This document shows positions 1-10,515 of a stretch of 64,000 nucleotides of DNA, piece after piece. The DNA is from Oegoconia quadripuncta (Eukaryota; Arthropoda; Insecta; Lepidoptera; Autostichidae): the NCBI GenBank assembly GCA_949316235.1, contig OX438743.1, positions 21,077,771-21,141,770 of the forward strand, written 5' to 3'. Numbering within the stretch: the first letter of the stretch is position 1; every line of letters starts with the position of its first letter. The translations under genes were made by a program, and so were the position numbers. The notes below the pieces were generated by a model. It was not told the origin of the DNA, did not search any database, and saw only the letters and a list, made by a program, of their open reading frames with translations.

Positions 1-686
1 TTTAAGTCACAGTGGTCAAAAATCCAAAGATTGACATTTTATAATAGGACGAAATGAAATGAAATGAAATATTTATTTGCTCTAAATGTGGTCGGGTACA
101 GGTTGTATAGGTGAATAATTTGTATCACAAATTTAGTCATTACTGACATGCAAAAATTTAATTATTAAAATTGAATGATTAAAAAATTAAATTATTTATT
201 TATTTATTTATTGCATATCACATGGTTCACATAGGTGTTAAATATAAAAGTGTACAAGCATGTGACACCCTGTAAGGGCACCGCAAAAGTATGAGAGAGA
301 GCTTCTTATAATTAATTATTTATATTAACTTAAAGAAACCTAGCTTAAAGAGATCTAACATTTTTCATATTTAATACAAAATTTCTTTACATTAACCTAG
401 AACTAACTTAAAACTGTTTTCTACTTATTTTAAAAACTTTTATAATATTACCTGTTTGTACTTACTATACTATTATTATTACTATTATTATTATATTATT
501 ATTATTAATAAACATTATTACTATCATATTAATCAAACCAAGCCATATAGTCATACTATATTAATAACAACTATCAATTTGAAATGCCTAACTAATGTCA
601 ATTTTATTTTATAAATGTCAACTTTAGTAGCAATTAATATCTACATATCAGCCTGGATTTAATTTTACAGTATTATTATTCCTAGT
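1..686. other. AT-rich DNA with LINE-tail-like simple repeats
   Basis: No gene is visible. A short GAAAT tandem run near 51-75 and a TTTA run near 190-215 are each followed by moderately complex sequence. This is how minus-strand LINE 3' tails look elsewhere in the window. A TTA-rich microsatellite lies at about 470-515. Assignment to any family is a guess. Confidence 0.3.
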
Positions 687-850
687 TTATGTAATAATAA
701 CGTGCCTGAGACCGGGGGGATGTCGCCCGCTGATCGTGGTGTGAAGCGCGACAGTTTTCCAGGTCCCCCCTACAGCCGAGGAAGGTAGCCGCGGATAGGG
801 GGGAGTCTCACATAACCGCCTCGCCGTCCCCCAAGAGAGCGGTATGCGAT
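687..850. repeat. GC-rich dispersed repeat, copy 1
   Basis: This GC-rich block in AT-rich DNA shares two blocks with 12896-13100: GGTGT(G/A)A(A/G)GCGCGACAG, and a longer block beginning CCAGGTCC and continuing through GAGGAAGGT. The second copy has about 80 extra bases between the blocks. It has no coding frame worth calling. The copies may be decayed pieces of one mobile element; the class is unknown. Confidence 0.45.
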
Positions 851-949
851 AAATAAATAATAAAGCCACAGTGGTCCAATGCAAAAGCGTTCTCAGATAT
901 TTTCCCATGAGATCGTAATGGAGTAGTAACTCCAAAATTTAAATTTTTG

Positions 950-1135
950 CCAGCATTAACTGAACGCCGCGACGCGAATCTAGTTTAAAGTTAGTATGTT
1001 TCCATTTTCGGAAACGCAATTATATAACGGATATAGCGCGAGGGTTAGCCGCGGCCAAACAACGCGCGGGCATTATTCAGGGTTACATCGGGTCAGGTGG
1101 ACCCCGCGGAGCTAATTTACATATTTTTCACCCAA
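950..1135. other. CpG-rich unique island
   Basis: About 180 bases contain many CpG dinucleotides (runs such as GCCGCGACGCG, AGCGCGAGG and AACGCGCGGGC) inside AT-rich DNA. No partner copy was found in the window. It could be a regulatory element or a short untranslated exon, but no transcription signal is evident. Confidence 0.25.
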
Positions 1136-1397
1136 ATTAAACTCGGAACAGACAGGGTTAGTGTAAACAACCAAATCGATAGCTCAATCAAGTGTTCGCT
1201 TTGAACAAAATACTCTTGTAACAGGTAAAGGGTCAATCGAAGAGAATTTAATTACAAAATTTTGGGGTAGATCTCCAGTTTTGCGCATTGCAAATAAAAG
1301 ATTTCCTTCCTGATAGACCTGCCAAAGGCTTATCTCAATTGTAAGAAATTCTATAAAATTTCTCACAGAATTAGCGAGACGTATATAGCTTGAGGCA

Positions 1398-1539
1398 CTT
1401 ATTATAAATGAATACATCCAAAACTCGGGCAAACATGTCCGTATTCAGCAAACAAACATTATGCCTCTACCGGGATCAGAACCCACGACCTTTTGGTATA
1501 GTGGTCAGAGTTTCTAACCGCTACACAAAACAGGTCGTC
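1398..1539 (-). repeat. SINE-A, minus strand, truncated
   Basis: On the minus strand this is the tRNA-like head of SINE-A with an A-box-like TGTAGCGGTTAGA and a decayed B box, followed by the start of the body. The 3' half that normally ends in ACTAGATGGCGCTGTGTGTA is missing. Confidence 0.65.
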
Positions 1540-1751
1540 AAATAGAAATATAAATTTTGTATTAAACTGAAAACTGTAGAATATAGTATAGAAGCTCTTT
1601 TAGGTTTAACTATGTGAAAATACAAAATCGATGTCAAAAATTATGAGTTTCATTCACTAAATACCCAAAACGTCTCGAGACCCGAGACAACACAAAATCT
1701 ATACAGAATCCAATCTAGACAATAAGTTCTACATAGTATTTCTATGATAAT

Positions 1752-2275
1752 TTAAAACTTCAAACTGCAAGCATTTATTTCAACGTAAGATACATGATAT
1801 CATTTGTTGAATGTCAATTTAAATCTATTGGCAATAAAAATCGGACTTAAGCATTTTTCGGTCAGTCAGTATGTCCAAGCTACCACCGCTTCTGTGGGCA
1901 AGAAGCGGCGCAAGAAACCCAAACCCAACCCAGGATCATTTTTTTTTTTATTTGTTATACATATATAAAAGTATACAATTAATACAAATTTTATAATTTT
2001 TGGGATTAGTTTTTTACCAAGCGTTTTTATCATTCAGGTAGTCACTAATTTTGTAATAACCTTAGCGTTGTTTTGACATGGTTTTAAAATTTGTTTTCCA
2101 TTTAGATTAATGATATTATTAGGTATAAGGTTATAAAAGCGTATACAGTGTCCCATAAAATATGTATTAACTTTGCTCAATTTGAACATAGGGGTGGCTA
2201 ATTTGTCCGTATCTCAAATTTAAGTTATGCTTATCAGATTTTTTTGGGAATGCAGATAATATTATCATATGATAA
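1752..2275 (-). repeat. LINE-3b 3' end (CR1/Jockey-like)
   Basis: The minus strand encodes a reverse-transcriptase C-terminus ending [15 protein letters not shown] and a stop, then a 3' UTR. A second copy with the same order of landmarks lies at 39195-39700. The 5' part is missing, as is usual for LINEs truncated during insertion. This C-terminal motif is common in insect CR1/Jockey-type LINEs (from family knowledge). Confidence 0.6.
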
Positions 2276-2457
2276 TATTTCTAAATTATAATTTATTTTA
2301 GTAATAAGTATATAGTTATTAATAAAGTATTTCTTATTATTAATAACAATATATATAACATAGAACATATAACATAGATATCAAATAAACAAAGACGAAT
2401 AAGGAAATTTCCGTCTGAAGTGGGGAACAAGCGACCTCATCGAGTGGGCAGCGCCCT

Positions 2458-2615
2458 TGACCTTTGATGTATCACCGGATCCATAACAACATGTATACCT
2501 TCTTACCCGCTTCTCATTATTTGTCAAGCAAAACAGGACAGGCAAGCTGTGGGGCACTCAAATAATTACTGTGAAACTGAAGTGGGATCAAACGATCATA
2601 TGTGACCTTTGACCT
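2458..2615. promoter_or_regulatory. Perfect DR1 nuclear-receptor-type site
   Basis: Bases 2603-2615 read TGACCTTTGACCT, the reverse complement of AGGTCA-A-AGGTCA. This is the ideal direct repeat with one spacer base bound by HNF4/RXR(USP)-type receptors. A related half site (TTGACCTTTGATG) lies near 2458, and both follow a CTGAAGTGGG motif, so the region may be a degenerate duplication. No adjacent promoter is visible, so function is speculative. Confidence 0.3.
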
Positions 2616-2631
2616 TTAACTGAGGCGCCAT

Positions 2632-3125
2632 ATTTTTTTTTTATGATTGATTGGATTCGCGTTTGACCACAATCTCACCTGATGGAAAGTGACGATGTGG
2701 TCGGAGATGAAGCACGCGATCTCCGTAAATACCTATTCACTCTGCTCTTGAAGATCCCAAGGTTGTAGGATTCAGGAAAGACTGACGCCGGAAGGGAGTT
2801 CCATGCCTTGGCTGTTCGGATGATGAATGAAGAATCGAACTTCTTAGTGCGAATGTTCGGTATATTAACTATATACGGGTGGAATCCCTCCCCACGCCTA
2901 GTGGTCCGAAGATGGAAGGGTGACGGTGGAATAAGATTATGTAATTCCAACGCACACTCCCCGAAATGTATCCTGTAAAAAAACTGAGAGACAGGCGACT
3001 TTGCGACGGTGTTCAAGGCTCTGCAATTTAGCAGTCATTGAACTATCACCTATAAGTCTCATGGCACGTCGTTCCACAGAATCGAGTGCAGCTAGTTGGT
3101 ACTTGGCTGAACCATCCCAGAGATG
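2632..3125 (-). pseudogene. LINE-2 reverse-transcriptase C-terminus
   Basis: The minus strand, read with at least one frame change, encodes a LINE thumb/C-terminal region. Near 3110 it reads WDGSAKYQLAALDSVERRAM, then FYRIHFGECA, then RTAKAWNSLPASVFPESYNL and FKSRVNRYL. The AWNSLPASVFP block is the counterpart of [10 protein letters not shown] in LINE-1, so the two families are related (Jockey/CR1-type). It ends in an oligo(A) tail (T run at 2632-2641 on the plus strand). No catalytic domain is left. Confidence 0.7.
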
Positions 3126-3194
3126 ACATGATTACGGACCTACTTTTAGAATGTACGTGATGCTACAATACACTAAGTGGAATTCATCTATTTT

Positions 3195-3415
3195 GACAAC
3201 GTGACAAAACTGTTCTGAAATGGGGCCACAATGGTGTCCAAAAAAATGTACCTTGTGCAGTGTGGTTTCGGCACTCAAATAGAATAGAACCAATCCGTCT
3301 CTTCCCGTGGGGTCGTAAAAGGCGACTAAGCGACTTTTTACCAAAAAACATCTATCGCTTAGCACGTTCAACGACGATGCGCTCACCCCCTGTCACGTCT
3401 CGTGTGCATTTCTGT
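3195..3415 (-). repeat. Lepidopteran-type SINE-like repeat U1, minus strand
   Basis: This carries the inverted block TCGTAAAAGGCGACTAAG with flanking landmarks shared with 5390-5512 and 49060-49215. The block GTCGCCTTTTACGAC followed by a TTCTTTTCTATTTGAGTGC-like stretch and AACCACAC is a widespread lepidopteran repeat as I recall it. No coding capacity. Confidence 0.5.
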
Positions 3416-3416
3416 A

Positions 3417-3497
3417 TTTTTTTTTATGCACAACGGGTTTGCACTTTATCTCAATCACACCTGATGTTGAGTGAAGATGAGGCCGATATACAATTGA
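3417..3497 (-). repeat. SINE-C 3' fragment, minus strand
   Basis: A T run is followed by ATGCACAACGGGTTTGCAC, the inverted 3' end of SINE-C. The copy stops after about 80 bases, so only the tail region is present. Confidence 0.6.
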
Positions 3498-3548
3498 CTT
3501 GTTATTGTTTTGCGTTATTTTTTTTGTTAATGTAGAGTCGTTGACTAA

Positions 3549-3755
3549 TTTTTTTTTTATATGAGAGGGCGGCAAACGAGCAAGCGGGTCACCTGATGGA
3601 AAGCAATCACCGCCGCCCATGGAGGGTGTCACTTGAGGGCAACACCAAAAGGGTCACAGATGCGTTGCCGGCTTTTGAGGAAGGTGTAGGCTCGTTTCTT
3701 GAAGGTTCCAATGTCGTACTCGTTCGGGAATACCGCTGCCGGAAGTCCGTTCCGT
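3549..3755 (-). pseudogene. LINE-1 3' end, 5'-truncated
   Basis: From an oligo(A) tail (T run on plus) this has the LINE-1 3' UTR landmark ATATGAGAGGGCGGCAAACG, then inverted coding sequence for the last residues of the protein, ending within the [13 protein letters not shown] region. A few bases are inserted relative to other copies. Confidence 0.7.
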
Positions 3756-4204
3756 AATATTTGCATAATTTGCCTGGCTGTTTGCATGTAAAATACTATG
3801 AGTTTTTTTCATAAAAAATAAGATCTATAAATAATAGTAATGTATTCTCACAAATAAACGATTTATCTCATCTTCTCACTAGCTGTATCAACAACGGACC
3901 TTTTCACTCACGACTGACCACAAATGTACACGCAGACGGGAACATGTGATTCTGTAAAATAAAATAGAATCTAACCTAGTAGCTCCAAGTTGCCGATTGA
4001 TTATTCTGTCTACGTTGTTTGTTTGTAGTAGCGGTTGTTAATAATTGACAGGCTATGGACTTGAACCTTGTCGCATGTGAGTCGATATAGATAGGGTGTA
4101 TACGAGTACTAAACATATCACTGTGGTGGAACTAAAATAGATTCAGTTCTCGCAGCCATGTTTACTTATGTATTTATTAATTTGCCGAAGTTTTAGCACG
4201 AAGA

Positions 4205-4700
4205 ATAGAACCGGTTTAAATATATATTTTCCCGACGCCATCTTAGATTTTTTAACATAAATGTATCCTCTCTCCCGGTACAAAGACAAATCTAAGGACA
4301 CCATGTTTTTGACGACCTGCTTGGTGTAGTGGTTAGCAACTCTGACCAGTATACCAAAAGGTTGCGGGTTCGAATGCCGCTAGGGACATATTATGTTTAT
4401 GTGATGACTATGGACATTGTGTACCCGAGTTATGGATGTTTTCATTTATAATAAGTATTTATTTACAAAAAAAAATGTATTTATGTAATGTTTTAGTCAT
4501 ACCAACCATCTGGTATCCACAACACAAGCTTATAGTTGCTTACTGTGGAATATATTATTATTATTTATTATTATTATGTATTACCATGCACTTCGAAATC
4601 GGTCAAGCCGTTTAGCGTACAGAATGCGCCAAAGGAACGGACATACATACATACACTCCAAAAACATTACCCTCCTTTTTGGGCAGTCGGGTAAAAAGAT
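4205..4700 (+). repeat. Decayed repeat U3 split by a SINE-A
   Basis: The flanks 4205-4310 (GACGCCATCTTAGATTTTTT) and 4577-4700 (AAATCGGTCAAGCCGTTTAG, then CCCTCCTTTTTGGGCAGTCG) match an unbroken copy at 55765-55985 in the same order. SINE-A (4311-4576) lies between them. ACCATG occurs near both ends of the insertion and may be the target duplication. Confidence 0.5.
4311..4576 (+). repeat. SINE-A, near full length
   Basis: The tRNA-derived head has an A-box-like TGGTGTAGTGGTTAGCA and a B-box-like GGTTCGAATGCC. It is followed by the SINE-A body with ACCCGAGTTATGGATG and CATCTGGTATCCACAACAC, then an ATT-rich tail. The head resembles Glu/Asp tRNA by eye, but it does not fold as a working tRNA. 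Confidence 0.8.
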
Positions 4701-5389
4701 GTACTGCGCCGTCCCCAAATAAATTAGTACTAAAGCAAAAAGATGATAAAACAGAGAAACATTGTGACGCAGGTTTGGTGCTATCTTTCTCCGGATGATA
4801 TAAAAACCTGCGTTATATTTTGAGTATGAACTCTCTCTTTAAATGTGAATATATAAAGATTATATATAAGTAAGCACAGACGTGTGATGTTACGTGAGGC
4901 GTGTATTCTTACGTACGTATTTTCCTCATTCGCTTGACATTCATTTCGAGTGCCTACTTATTCCAAATGTAGATATATGCGATACCTACATTCTATTACT
5001 GAAAAACTCTATATTGTTTGAACGAAATCGTTTATCATTGCTAACATAATAAACACAAGCTAAACGTGTTCAATTATATTACATTTTCACGTAGTCCGTT
5101 GTGTAGGTTCGGTTTTTACATAAAAATTATTGAGGATCTTAGTTTGGATGTTTTCAGTGATAATGGGGAATACCAGAGATAGTGAATCATATGCATACAT
5201 AAGTTTATCTTTATCCCGAATAGATTGCAATGTGGAGATCAAGAGGAGCAGTAAATAAAATGCATAACTTGGTGACACGCGTATAGTGACATCTAAATGA
5301 GTCGTGCAGTTACTTATATACTAGTTACATAATGTAGGGAAGAGGCGCGTCATACATAACATACCACAAGATGGTCAATGCCCCAAATA
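4701..5389. other. No gene recognised
   Basis: AT-rich sequence without a credible coding frame, splice context or repeat partner elsewhere in the window. Confidence 0.3.
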
Positions 5390-5512
5390 TTAAAAGTGAA
5401 ATGGTTGATGACAGGGAGTGAGCCCATCGTCGTTAAAACATGCAAGTCTATAGATAATTTTTGGTGGAAAGTCCCATAGTCGCCTTTTACGACACTTAGA
5501 AAAGGAGAAAAT
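5390..5512 (+). repeat. SINE-like repeat U1, plus strand
   Basis: Shares GGTGGAAAGTCCCATAGTCG and CCTTTTACGACAC with 49060-49215 (plus) and, inverted, with 3195-3415. The 3' end is cut off by the adjoining LINE-3 copy. Confidence 0.5.
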
Positions 5513-5516
5513 CAAA

Positions 5517-6085
5517 ATCAAAAATACTTTATTTGTAGGTACACAGGGTACACTTCAAATAGTCAGATTTTACATTTTTTAAGCTGCTGCTTGTTCAAAA
5601 GGCAATTTTCCCCTGAGAAGAACAAGCAAGAAACTCGAGAGGTTGCTCTTTTTAAAAAAAGGGTTGTTATATTACAAACTTATTAATTATTATTTTATAT
5701 TGTTGTGTTCCGGTTGTCAGAGATAAGATAGCCAGTCCCCCAAATGTGTTGGGGTTTCCGGGTCAGTACGCTTCCACCTTCGACCTCATCGTCACTTAAC
5801 ATCGTGATTGAGGTCAAGTACCAACCCGTTACGCATAAAAAAAATATATTATAATATTTCATTATTAATTGTGAAAAGGCCTGGTTATGCAGACGGGCTG
5901 TTAACGTCCATGAATGCGTATCATCTAAATAATCTGATATTTTATAAATATGCTTTCTAAATAAGTTTCTGTTTTATAGTATCTTTAAATTTATTGAAAG
6001 GAAGATTTTGTACATTACCGATTTCTCTCTTTATTGTATTATAGACACATATTTGTAAATTTTTCTTATATTTACAAATATGTCG
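5517..6085 (-). pseudogene. LINE-3 3' end split by a SINE-C piece
   Basis: Minus-strand LINE-3: 3' UTR at 5517-5701, with CTCGAGTTTCTTGCTTGTTC in inverted form, then C-terminal codons at 5845-6085 giving [18 protein letters not shown] fragment (5702-5844) interrupts it. TATATT occurs on both sides of the break and fits a target duplication. The last residues differ from the better preserved copy at 9168-9500. Confidence 0.65.
5702..5844 (+). repeat. SINE-C fragment inside LINE-3
   Basis: Only the 3' half of SINE-C is present, from GTTGTGTTCCGGTTGTCAG to the A-rich end after ACGCAT. The tRNA-like head is missing, so this copy was 5'-truncated on insertion. Confidence 0.7.
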
Positions 6086-6600
6086 TATATTGTTATTTTT
6101 GAACGAGAAAGAGGACTTGGGGGCGTCATGTTTAATTAGAAGCGGAAAATCGTAGGTACCTACTTATTCGTGAAAATTTAATTTTGAAGTTTCCACGAAT
6201 TCTCGTGTTTCCTGAGGTAAAGTTATTTATGGGTATGTTAATTTATTTATGGGTATACCTATACCTTCTTATATGAAGGACGGTCGTTGGATAATGGTCG
6301 TCTGGTTTTTACTGAAATTCAAATATGTTTTGTCTTGGTTTAGCTTTGCTATTATTATATATTATACATACTTAGGTTATCTGCTTCCTGCAAACTTTCC
6401 CTCAATTATGTTCTTCAAAAAAAATGTCGTGTCGTATCTAGTGACATATCATCTTGTCGTGTCGTGTCATACAAAGAGGTTAAATCGCGGGCGGACAGAA
6501 AAGAGAGATGTTTATTACTCCACCGACAAGAACATAGCTTTTAAATTGAAGAAGAAGGGTATCTCCAACAGTTATTGTCGGTTAAATTTTCTGTCAAAGT
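6086..6600. other. Mostly unrecognised; short RTE-like block
   Basis: No gene. Bases 6520-6550 contain ACCGACAAGAACATAGCTTT, repeated in similar form at 50670-50705, where the frame reads TDKSIALKLK. That motif is typical of the extreme C-terminus of RTE-like LINEs (my recollection). The rest is unassigned. Confidence 0.3.
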
Positions 6601-6668
6601 ACATACATACATTCCCGTAGGGGTAGGCAGAGACCACAGACTTCCACTTGCTACGATCCTGACACACA
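6601..6668 (-). repeat. RTE-b terminal fragment, minus strand
   Basis: Inverted end of the RTE-b family, covering ACAGACTTCCACTTGCTACG and GATCCTGACACA. It encodes the QDRSKWKS(M/V) region next to the stop, as in 16257-16600 and 55381-55600. Confidence 0.6.
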
Positions 6669-6774
6669 TTTTCTGCTTTGGATGTTTGTTTGGTTGTTTT
6701 TTTATTTGTTTGTTTGTTTGTTGCTCTATCATGGGGAAAAGGCTGAACGGATGTGGCTAAAATTTGGTATATTT

Positions 6775-7104
6775 ACTCAGTGGCTCAATGTAAACAACAT
6801 TGGGTTACGACTCGGTGGTCGCGGGTTCGATCCCCAGCGAGGTACATGTTTAAGTACTCGGTTTGGTTGGTGGTAGCGCGTTTTAAATGTCCGCCTGGCT
6901 AGCTACCACCATCTTATCTAAATCTGCCGCCAAACAGCAATAATAAAAAGCATTGTTGTGTTCCGGTTGTCAGAGATAAGATAGCCAGTTTCCCAAATAT
7001 TTGGGTTTTCGAGTCAGTACGCTTCCACCTTCGACCTCATCTTCACTTAACATCCGGTGTGATTGAGGTCAGTACGAAACCGTCGTGCATATAAGAAAAA
7101 AAAA
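6775..7104 (+). repeat. SINE-C, full length
   Basis: The most complete uninterrupted plus copy. The head has GTGGCTCAATGTAAACAACA and a B-box-like CGGGTTCGATCCCCAGCG. The body has CGGTTTGGTTGGTGGTAG, GTCCGCCTGGCTAGCTACCA and CAGAGATAAGATAGCCAG. It ends in an A run. The B box and head suggest a tRNA origin different from SINE-A. Confidence 0.8.
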
Positions 7105-7362
7105 GGATAAACAAATTTCCGCGATAAAGTTCTTCCACGCAGGTGAAGCCGCGGGCGGAAAGCTAGTAATAAATAACTTGAATAACTCTTAAATTACTGT
7201 GGCACATTTTTTTTTCCTTTGGGCACTAATTCAGCACAGTTTTATGACATTGTCAAAATTGCTGAAACCCGCTTGTGTGTGCATGCGTGTTGTTTCTTAT
7301 TTGCAGCTGTATTATGTGGGCCTGTATACATTTTTCTGTTTCCAACTAAAGAGACAGGTGTG

Positions 7363-7663
7363 GGCTTTTTGGCGGGATCTCGGCGAGTGAAGTTGCATTT
7401 TTCTAACTTTTGAAGCTTAAATAATGGCAGAATATTGTGCAGCAAACGTTAGTGTTGGTGTACAGGTGAAAGGAAGTGTAAATTAAAGTGTGCAACGAAG
7501 CTTTCGGGTTCCCACAAGAAGCCGCCAAAATCTTTTGTAAAGCATTCTGCCACTTTACTGAAGAATGACTTGACCGTGACTAGACTCTGTATACGCCAAG
7601 TATACGACGAATTACTTGTTTTGACTGAGACTGACTTATGAACTGAAGAAATAAGAGAAATAT
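7363..7663. repeat. Unknown duplicated block D1, copy 1
   Basis: About 300 bases that recur in direct orientation at 13489-13826 with scattered substitutions and indels. Both copies keep short matching frames. On plus, ATGGCAGAATATTGTGC starts a short frame ending VN-stop, and a second frame reads NEAFGFPQEAAKIF. It resembles no SINE or LINE end elsewhere in the window and has no obvious terminal repeats. Confidence 0.55.
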
Positions 7664-7867
7664 AATTTTTCATTCGAAACTGGCAGTAATGTTCCTCGAC
7701 AGTGAGGTTGACTGGTTGCCATCCTCAAAAATAACAAGAAGAGACAGGTGTGCACTTATAACTGTAACTAGTAAACTGATTTTGACATTTCTTATTCTGT
7801 GACGTAACATGAATCGGCAGATTTAGATAAGATATTTGCAGCGAATCAGTCATAAATAAGAAACAAC

Positions 7868-8310
7868 AATCAATCAATCAATGAAAAATATTTTATTCAA
7901 TGTAGAATACAAAAATATCACTTATTGAAAGTCAACATGTTATTTTTTTTTAAACTACATCGCTTCACAAGGTGTTATGGTTAGGGAGAAGAAGCGACAA
8001 GAAACTCCGCAACAACACATCTTTTCAATAGTTTCCATCTTTACAATAATATTACATTTCATATTACATATTACAAAACAATAGCAATTAACATAACGAC
8101 CAGTTAACACCAGACCTCCTTATCCTTATAATCATCTATCCTGTAATAACCCTTCTTAAACAGAGTTTCTTTAATGTGGCGTTTAAATTTCTGCTCTGTT
8201 AAACTCAATACAGTAAAAGCGTATGCTGTGTCCCACAAAGGATGTGCTAACCTTGCTAAGTCTAAATTGTGGAATTTCAATTTTATTTTTGTTTCTAGTA
8301 TTCAAAAATA
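7868..8310 (-). pseudogene. LINE-3c 3' end
   Basis: A CAAT tandem tail starts the minus-strand element. At about 8105-8165 the minus strand encodes KKGYYRIDDYKDKEVW, the same C-terminal motif as LINE-3 in a more diverged form. The order of 3' UTR landmarks (a GTGTCCCACAAAGGATGTG block, then TTATCAG) parallels LINE-3b. Only the 3' end is present. Confidence 0.6.
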
Positions 8311-8639
8311 TGATTATCAGAATGTTTGCGAAATAGGCATATATTTTTGCGTTACCTTAGTCTGATTATTTTCTACTTTCATTACACTACAGATTTCGGA
8401 GAAAGCAGAAGAAAAGTTTATGAAATGGTTCCCCAAGGAGCTAAAATATTTATCTTGCCCAACAACTTTCCGATTTCGTTGCCGGTGCGATAGCTCCATA
8501 GGGATCTTAGCAGCCGGGTTTTTTTTCCAAACATCGCTCCACAGTGGGCACTATTCGTAACAGTATTACGAACTGTACAGTAACGATGACATTTGAGCGA
8601 TTGTAAAGATAGATAGATATAGACATAAGTCGCCTCAGT

Positions 8640-9500
8640 AAAGTCAGTAATACTTTCAAAAAGTTATGTATACGCTTTTTTAATAAGGTTCCTCTTGATA
8701 TACAAAATTTTCCTTTGAATAAATTTAAAGATACTATTTTTTTTTTTATATGAGAGGGCGGCAAACGATCATGCGGGTCACCTGATGGAAAGCAATCACC
8801 GCCGCCTATGGACACCCGCAACACCAAAAGGGTCACAGATGCGTTGCCGGCCTTTGAGGAAGGTGTAGGTTCGTTTCTTGAAGGTTCCAATGTCGTACTC
8901 GTTCGGGAAAACCGCTGCAGGAAGTCCGTTCCACAGGGTGGTCGTACGTGGTAGGAAGCTTCTTGAGAAACGTACAGTGGTAGACTTCCACTCATCCAGG
9001 TGATGTGGATGGCAATTTAATTTTCGGCGAGAAGTGTATCGGTTAAATTGAGCAGCGGGTATTAGCTCGAACAGTTCTTCAGAACACTCCCCATGAAATA
9101 TGCGATAGATAATGCAGAGAGACGCGACGTCTCTTCGCAACGCCAGGGGATCCAGTCGGTCAGTGAGACTATAAAACAGAAACTTATTAAGAAAGCATAT
9201 TATAAAATATCAGATTATTTAGATGATAAACATTCATGGAAATGAAAAGCCCGTTTGCGTAACCAGGCCATTTCACAATTAATAACGAAATATTATAATA
9301 TAAAATAATAATGAATAATTTTGTAACATAAAAACCTTTTTTTTAAAAAGAGCAACCTCTCGAGTTTCTTGCTTGTTCTTCTCAGGGGAAAAGTGGCTTT
9401 TGAACAAGCAGTAGCTTAAAAAATTTAAAATCTGACATTTTAAGTGTACCCCGTGTACCTACAAAATAAAGCATTTTTTAATTTTAATTTTGTTTTTTTG
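8640..9500 (+). pseudogene. LINE-3 C-terminus, split by LINE-1
   Basis: Plus-strand LINE-3. Bases 8640-8737 encode CIRFFNKVPLDIQNFPLNKF then KDT. After the LINE-1 insertion the frame resumes at 9168 and reads [17 protein letters not shown] and a stop, then a 3' UTR ending in AAATAAAGCATTTTTT. The coding frame joins cleanly across the insertion, so it was open when LINE-1 landed. ACTAT is present at 8733-8737 and 9168-9172 as target duplication. Confidence 0.75.
8738..9167 (-). pseudogene. LINE-1 copy inserted in LINE-3
   Basis: 5'-truncated minus-strand LINE-1 flanked by ACTAT. It encodes [40 protein letters not shown] and [14 protein letters not shown], then the 3' UTR with ATATGAGAGGGCGGCAAACG and an A tail. 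The protein end is nearly intact. The reverse-transcriptase core is absent. Confidence 0.85.
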
Positions 9501-10162
9501 ATAGATAAAGCCTTCTTTTCCACAGTCACACACATACATTTAGCTTATACATATTGATACACAGATAAGGTAATACATCAACAACAGTGACATAAAACGC
9601 ATGTGTGTGCTGCGGCAGTACAAACAGTACAGCTCAGTGTATAGATTGCTCATTGAGCAAAACACTGATTTTCAGCTATCCACTAAAGATATTTGGAAAA
9701 AATAATACGTTCCAAATTCCAATTTAGTGTTATGGCTGCATCGTTGTGCACGATGATTCTGCCAATGTCATAGTTGAACTTCATTAAGCATTTTTAAGAA
9801 ACGCATACTTATATATTTAACCAAATAAGTCAAAGTTGAAAAATGTGATTCTTTAAAAACAATCCTCAATTTATGCGTTATCTTTTAATTCAAAAACAGG
9901 GAAATTATCGTTACAAAATATTAGTTCTCATTTTTATTTCAAGCAATGCAGTTCGACGATATTTTCAGCTGAAAGCACATGTATGCCTAACTATAACATG
10001 CTTAGTTTTTTATCCATCAATAAGTTAACTGTGTTTAACAAAATTAAGATATAAATTAATTAAAAAGAATTCGAAAGAATAAAAGAATCTAGACTAAGCT
10101 ATCGTCTTTTTTAAGCTTAGTTATTCAAAATGACATCTCTATTAATTAATTAATAATGAAAT
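9501..10162. other. No gene recognised
   Basis: AT-rich; no repeat partner in the window, no exon-like frame. Confidence 0.3.
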
Positions 10163-10515
10163 ATTATTCTGCCTTTTTAAAAGAGCAACCCCTCGAGTTA
10201 CCTGCTAGTTCATCTCAGGGGAAAATTGCCTTTTGAACAAGCAGTAGCTTAAAAATGTAAAAATTTGACTCAAATTCAAAATCAAAATCAAAAAATGCTT
10301 TATTTTGTAGGTACACAGGGTACACTTAAAATAGTCAGATTTTACATTTTTAAAGCTACTGCTTGTTCAAAAGGCAATTTTCCCCTGAGAAGAACAAGCA
10401 AGAAACTCGAGAGGTCGCTCTTTTAAAAAAAGGTTTTTATATTACAAAATTATTATTTTATATTACTGGTTTAAGTGTACCCTGTGTACCTACAAAATAA
10501 AGCATTTTTTACTTT
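10163..10515 (+). repeat. LINE-3 3' UTR split by an inverted LINE-3
   Basis: The plus copy runs 10163-10270 (AGAGCAACCCCTCGAGTTAC onward) and resumes at about 10466 (GTTTAAGTGTACCCTGTGTA, then AATAAAGCATTTTTT). Between them sits a second LINE-3 3' end in the opposite direction. Confidence 0.7.
10271..10465 (-). repeat. Inverted LINE-3 3' UTR insertion
   Basis: Minus-strand LINE-3 tail: AATGCTTTATTTTGTAGGTA through CAAGCAAGAAACTCGAGAGG. Nested in the plus copy, it forms an inverted repeat with arms of roughly 100 bases. Confidence 0.7.
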
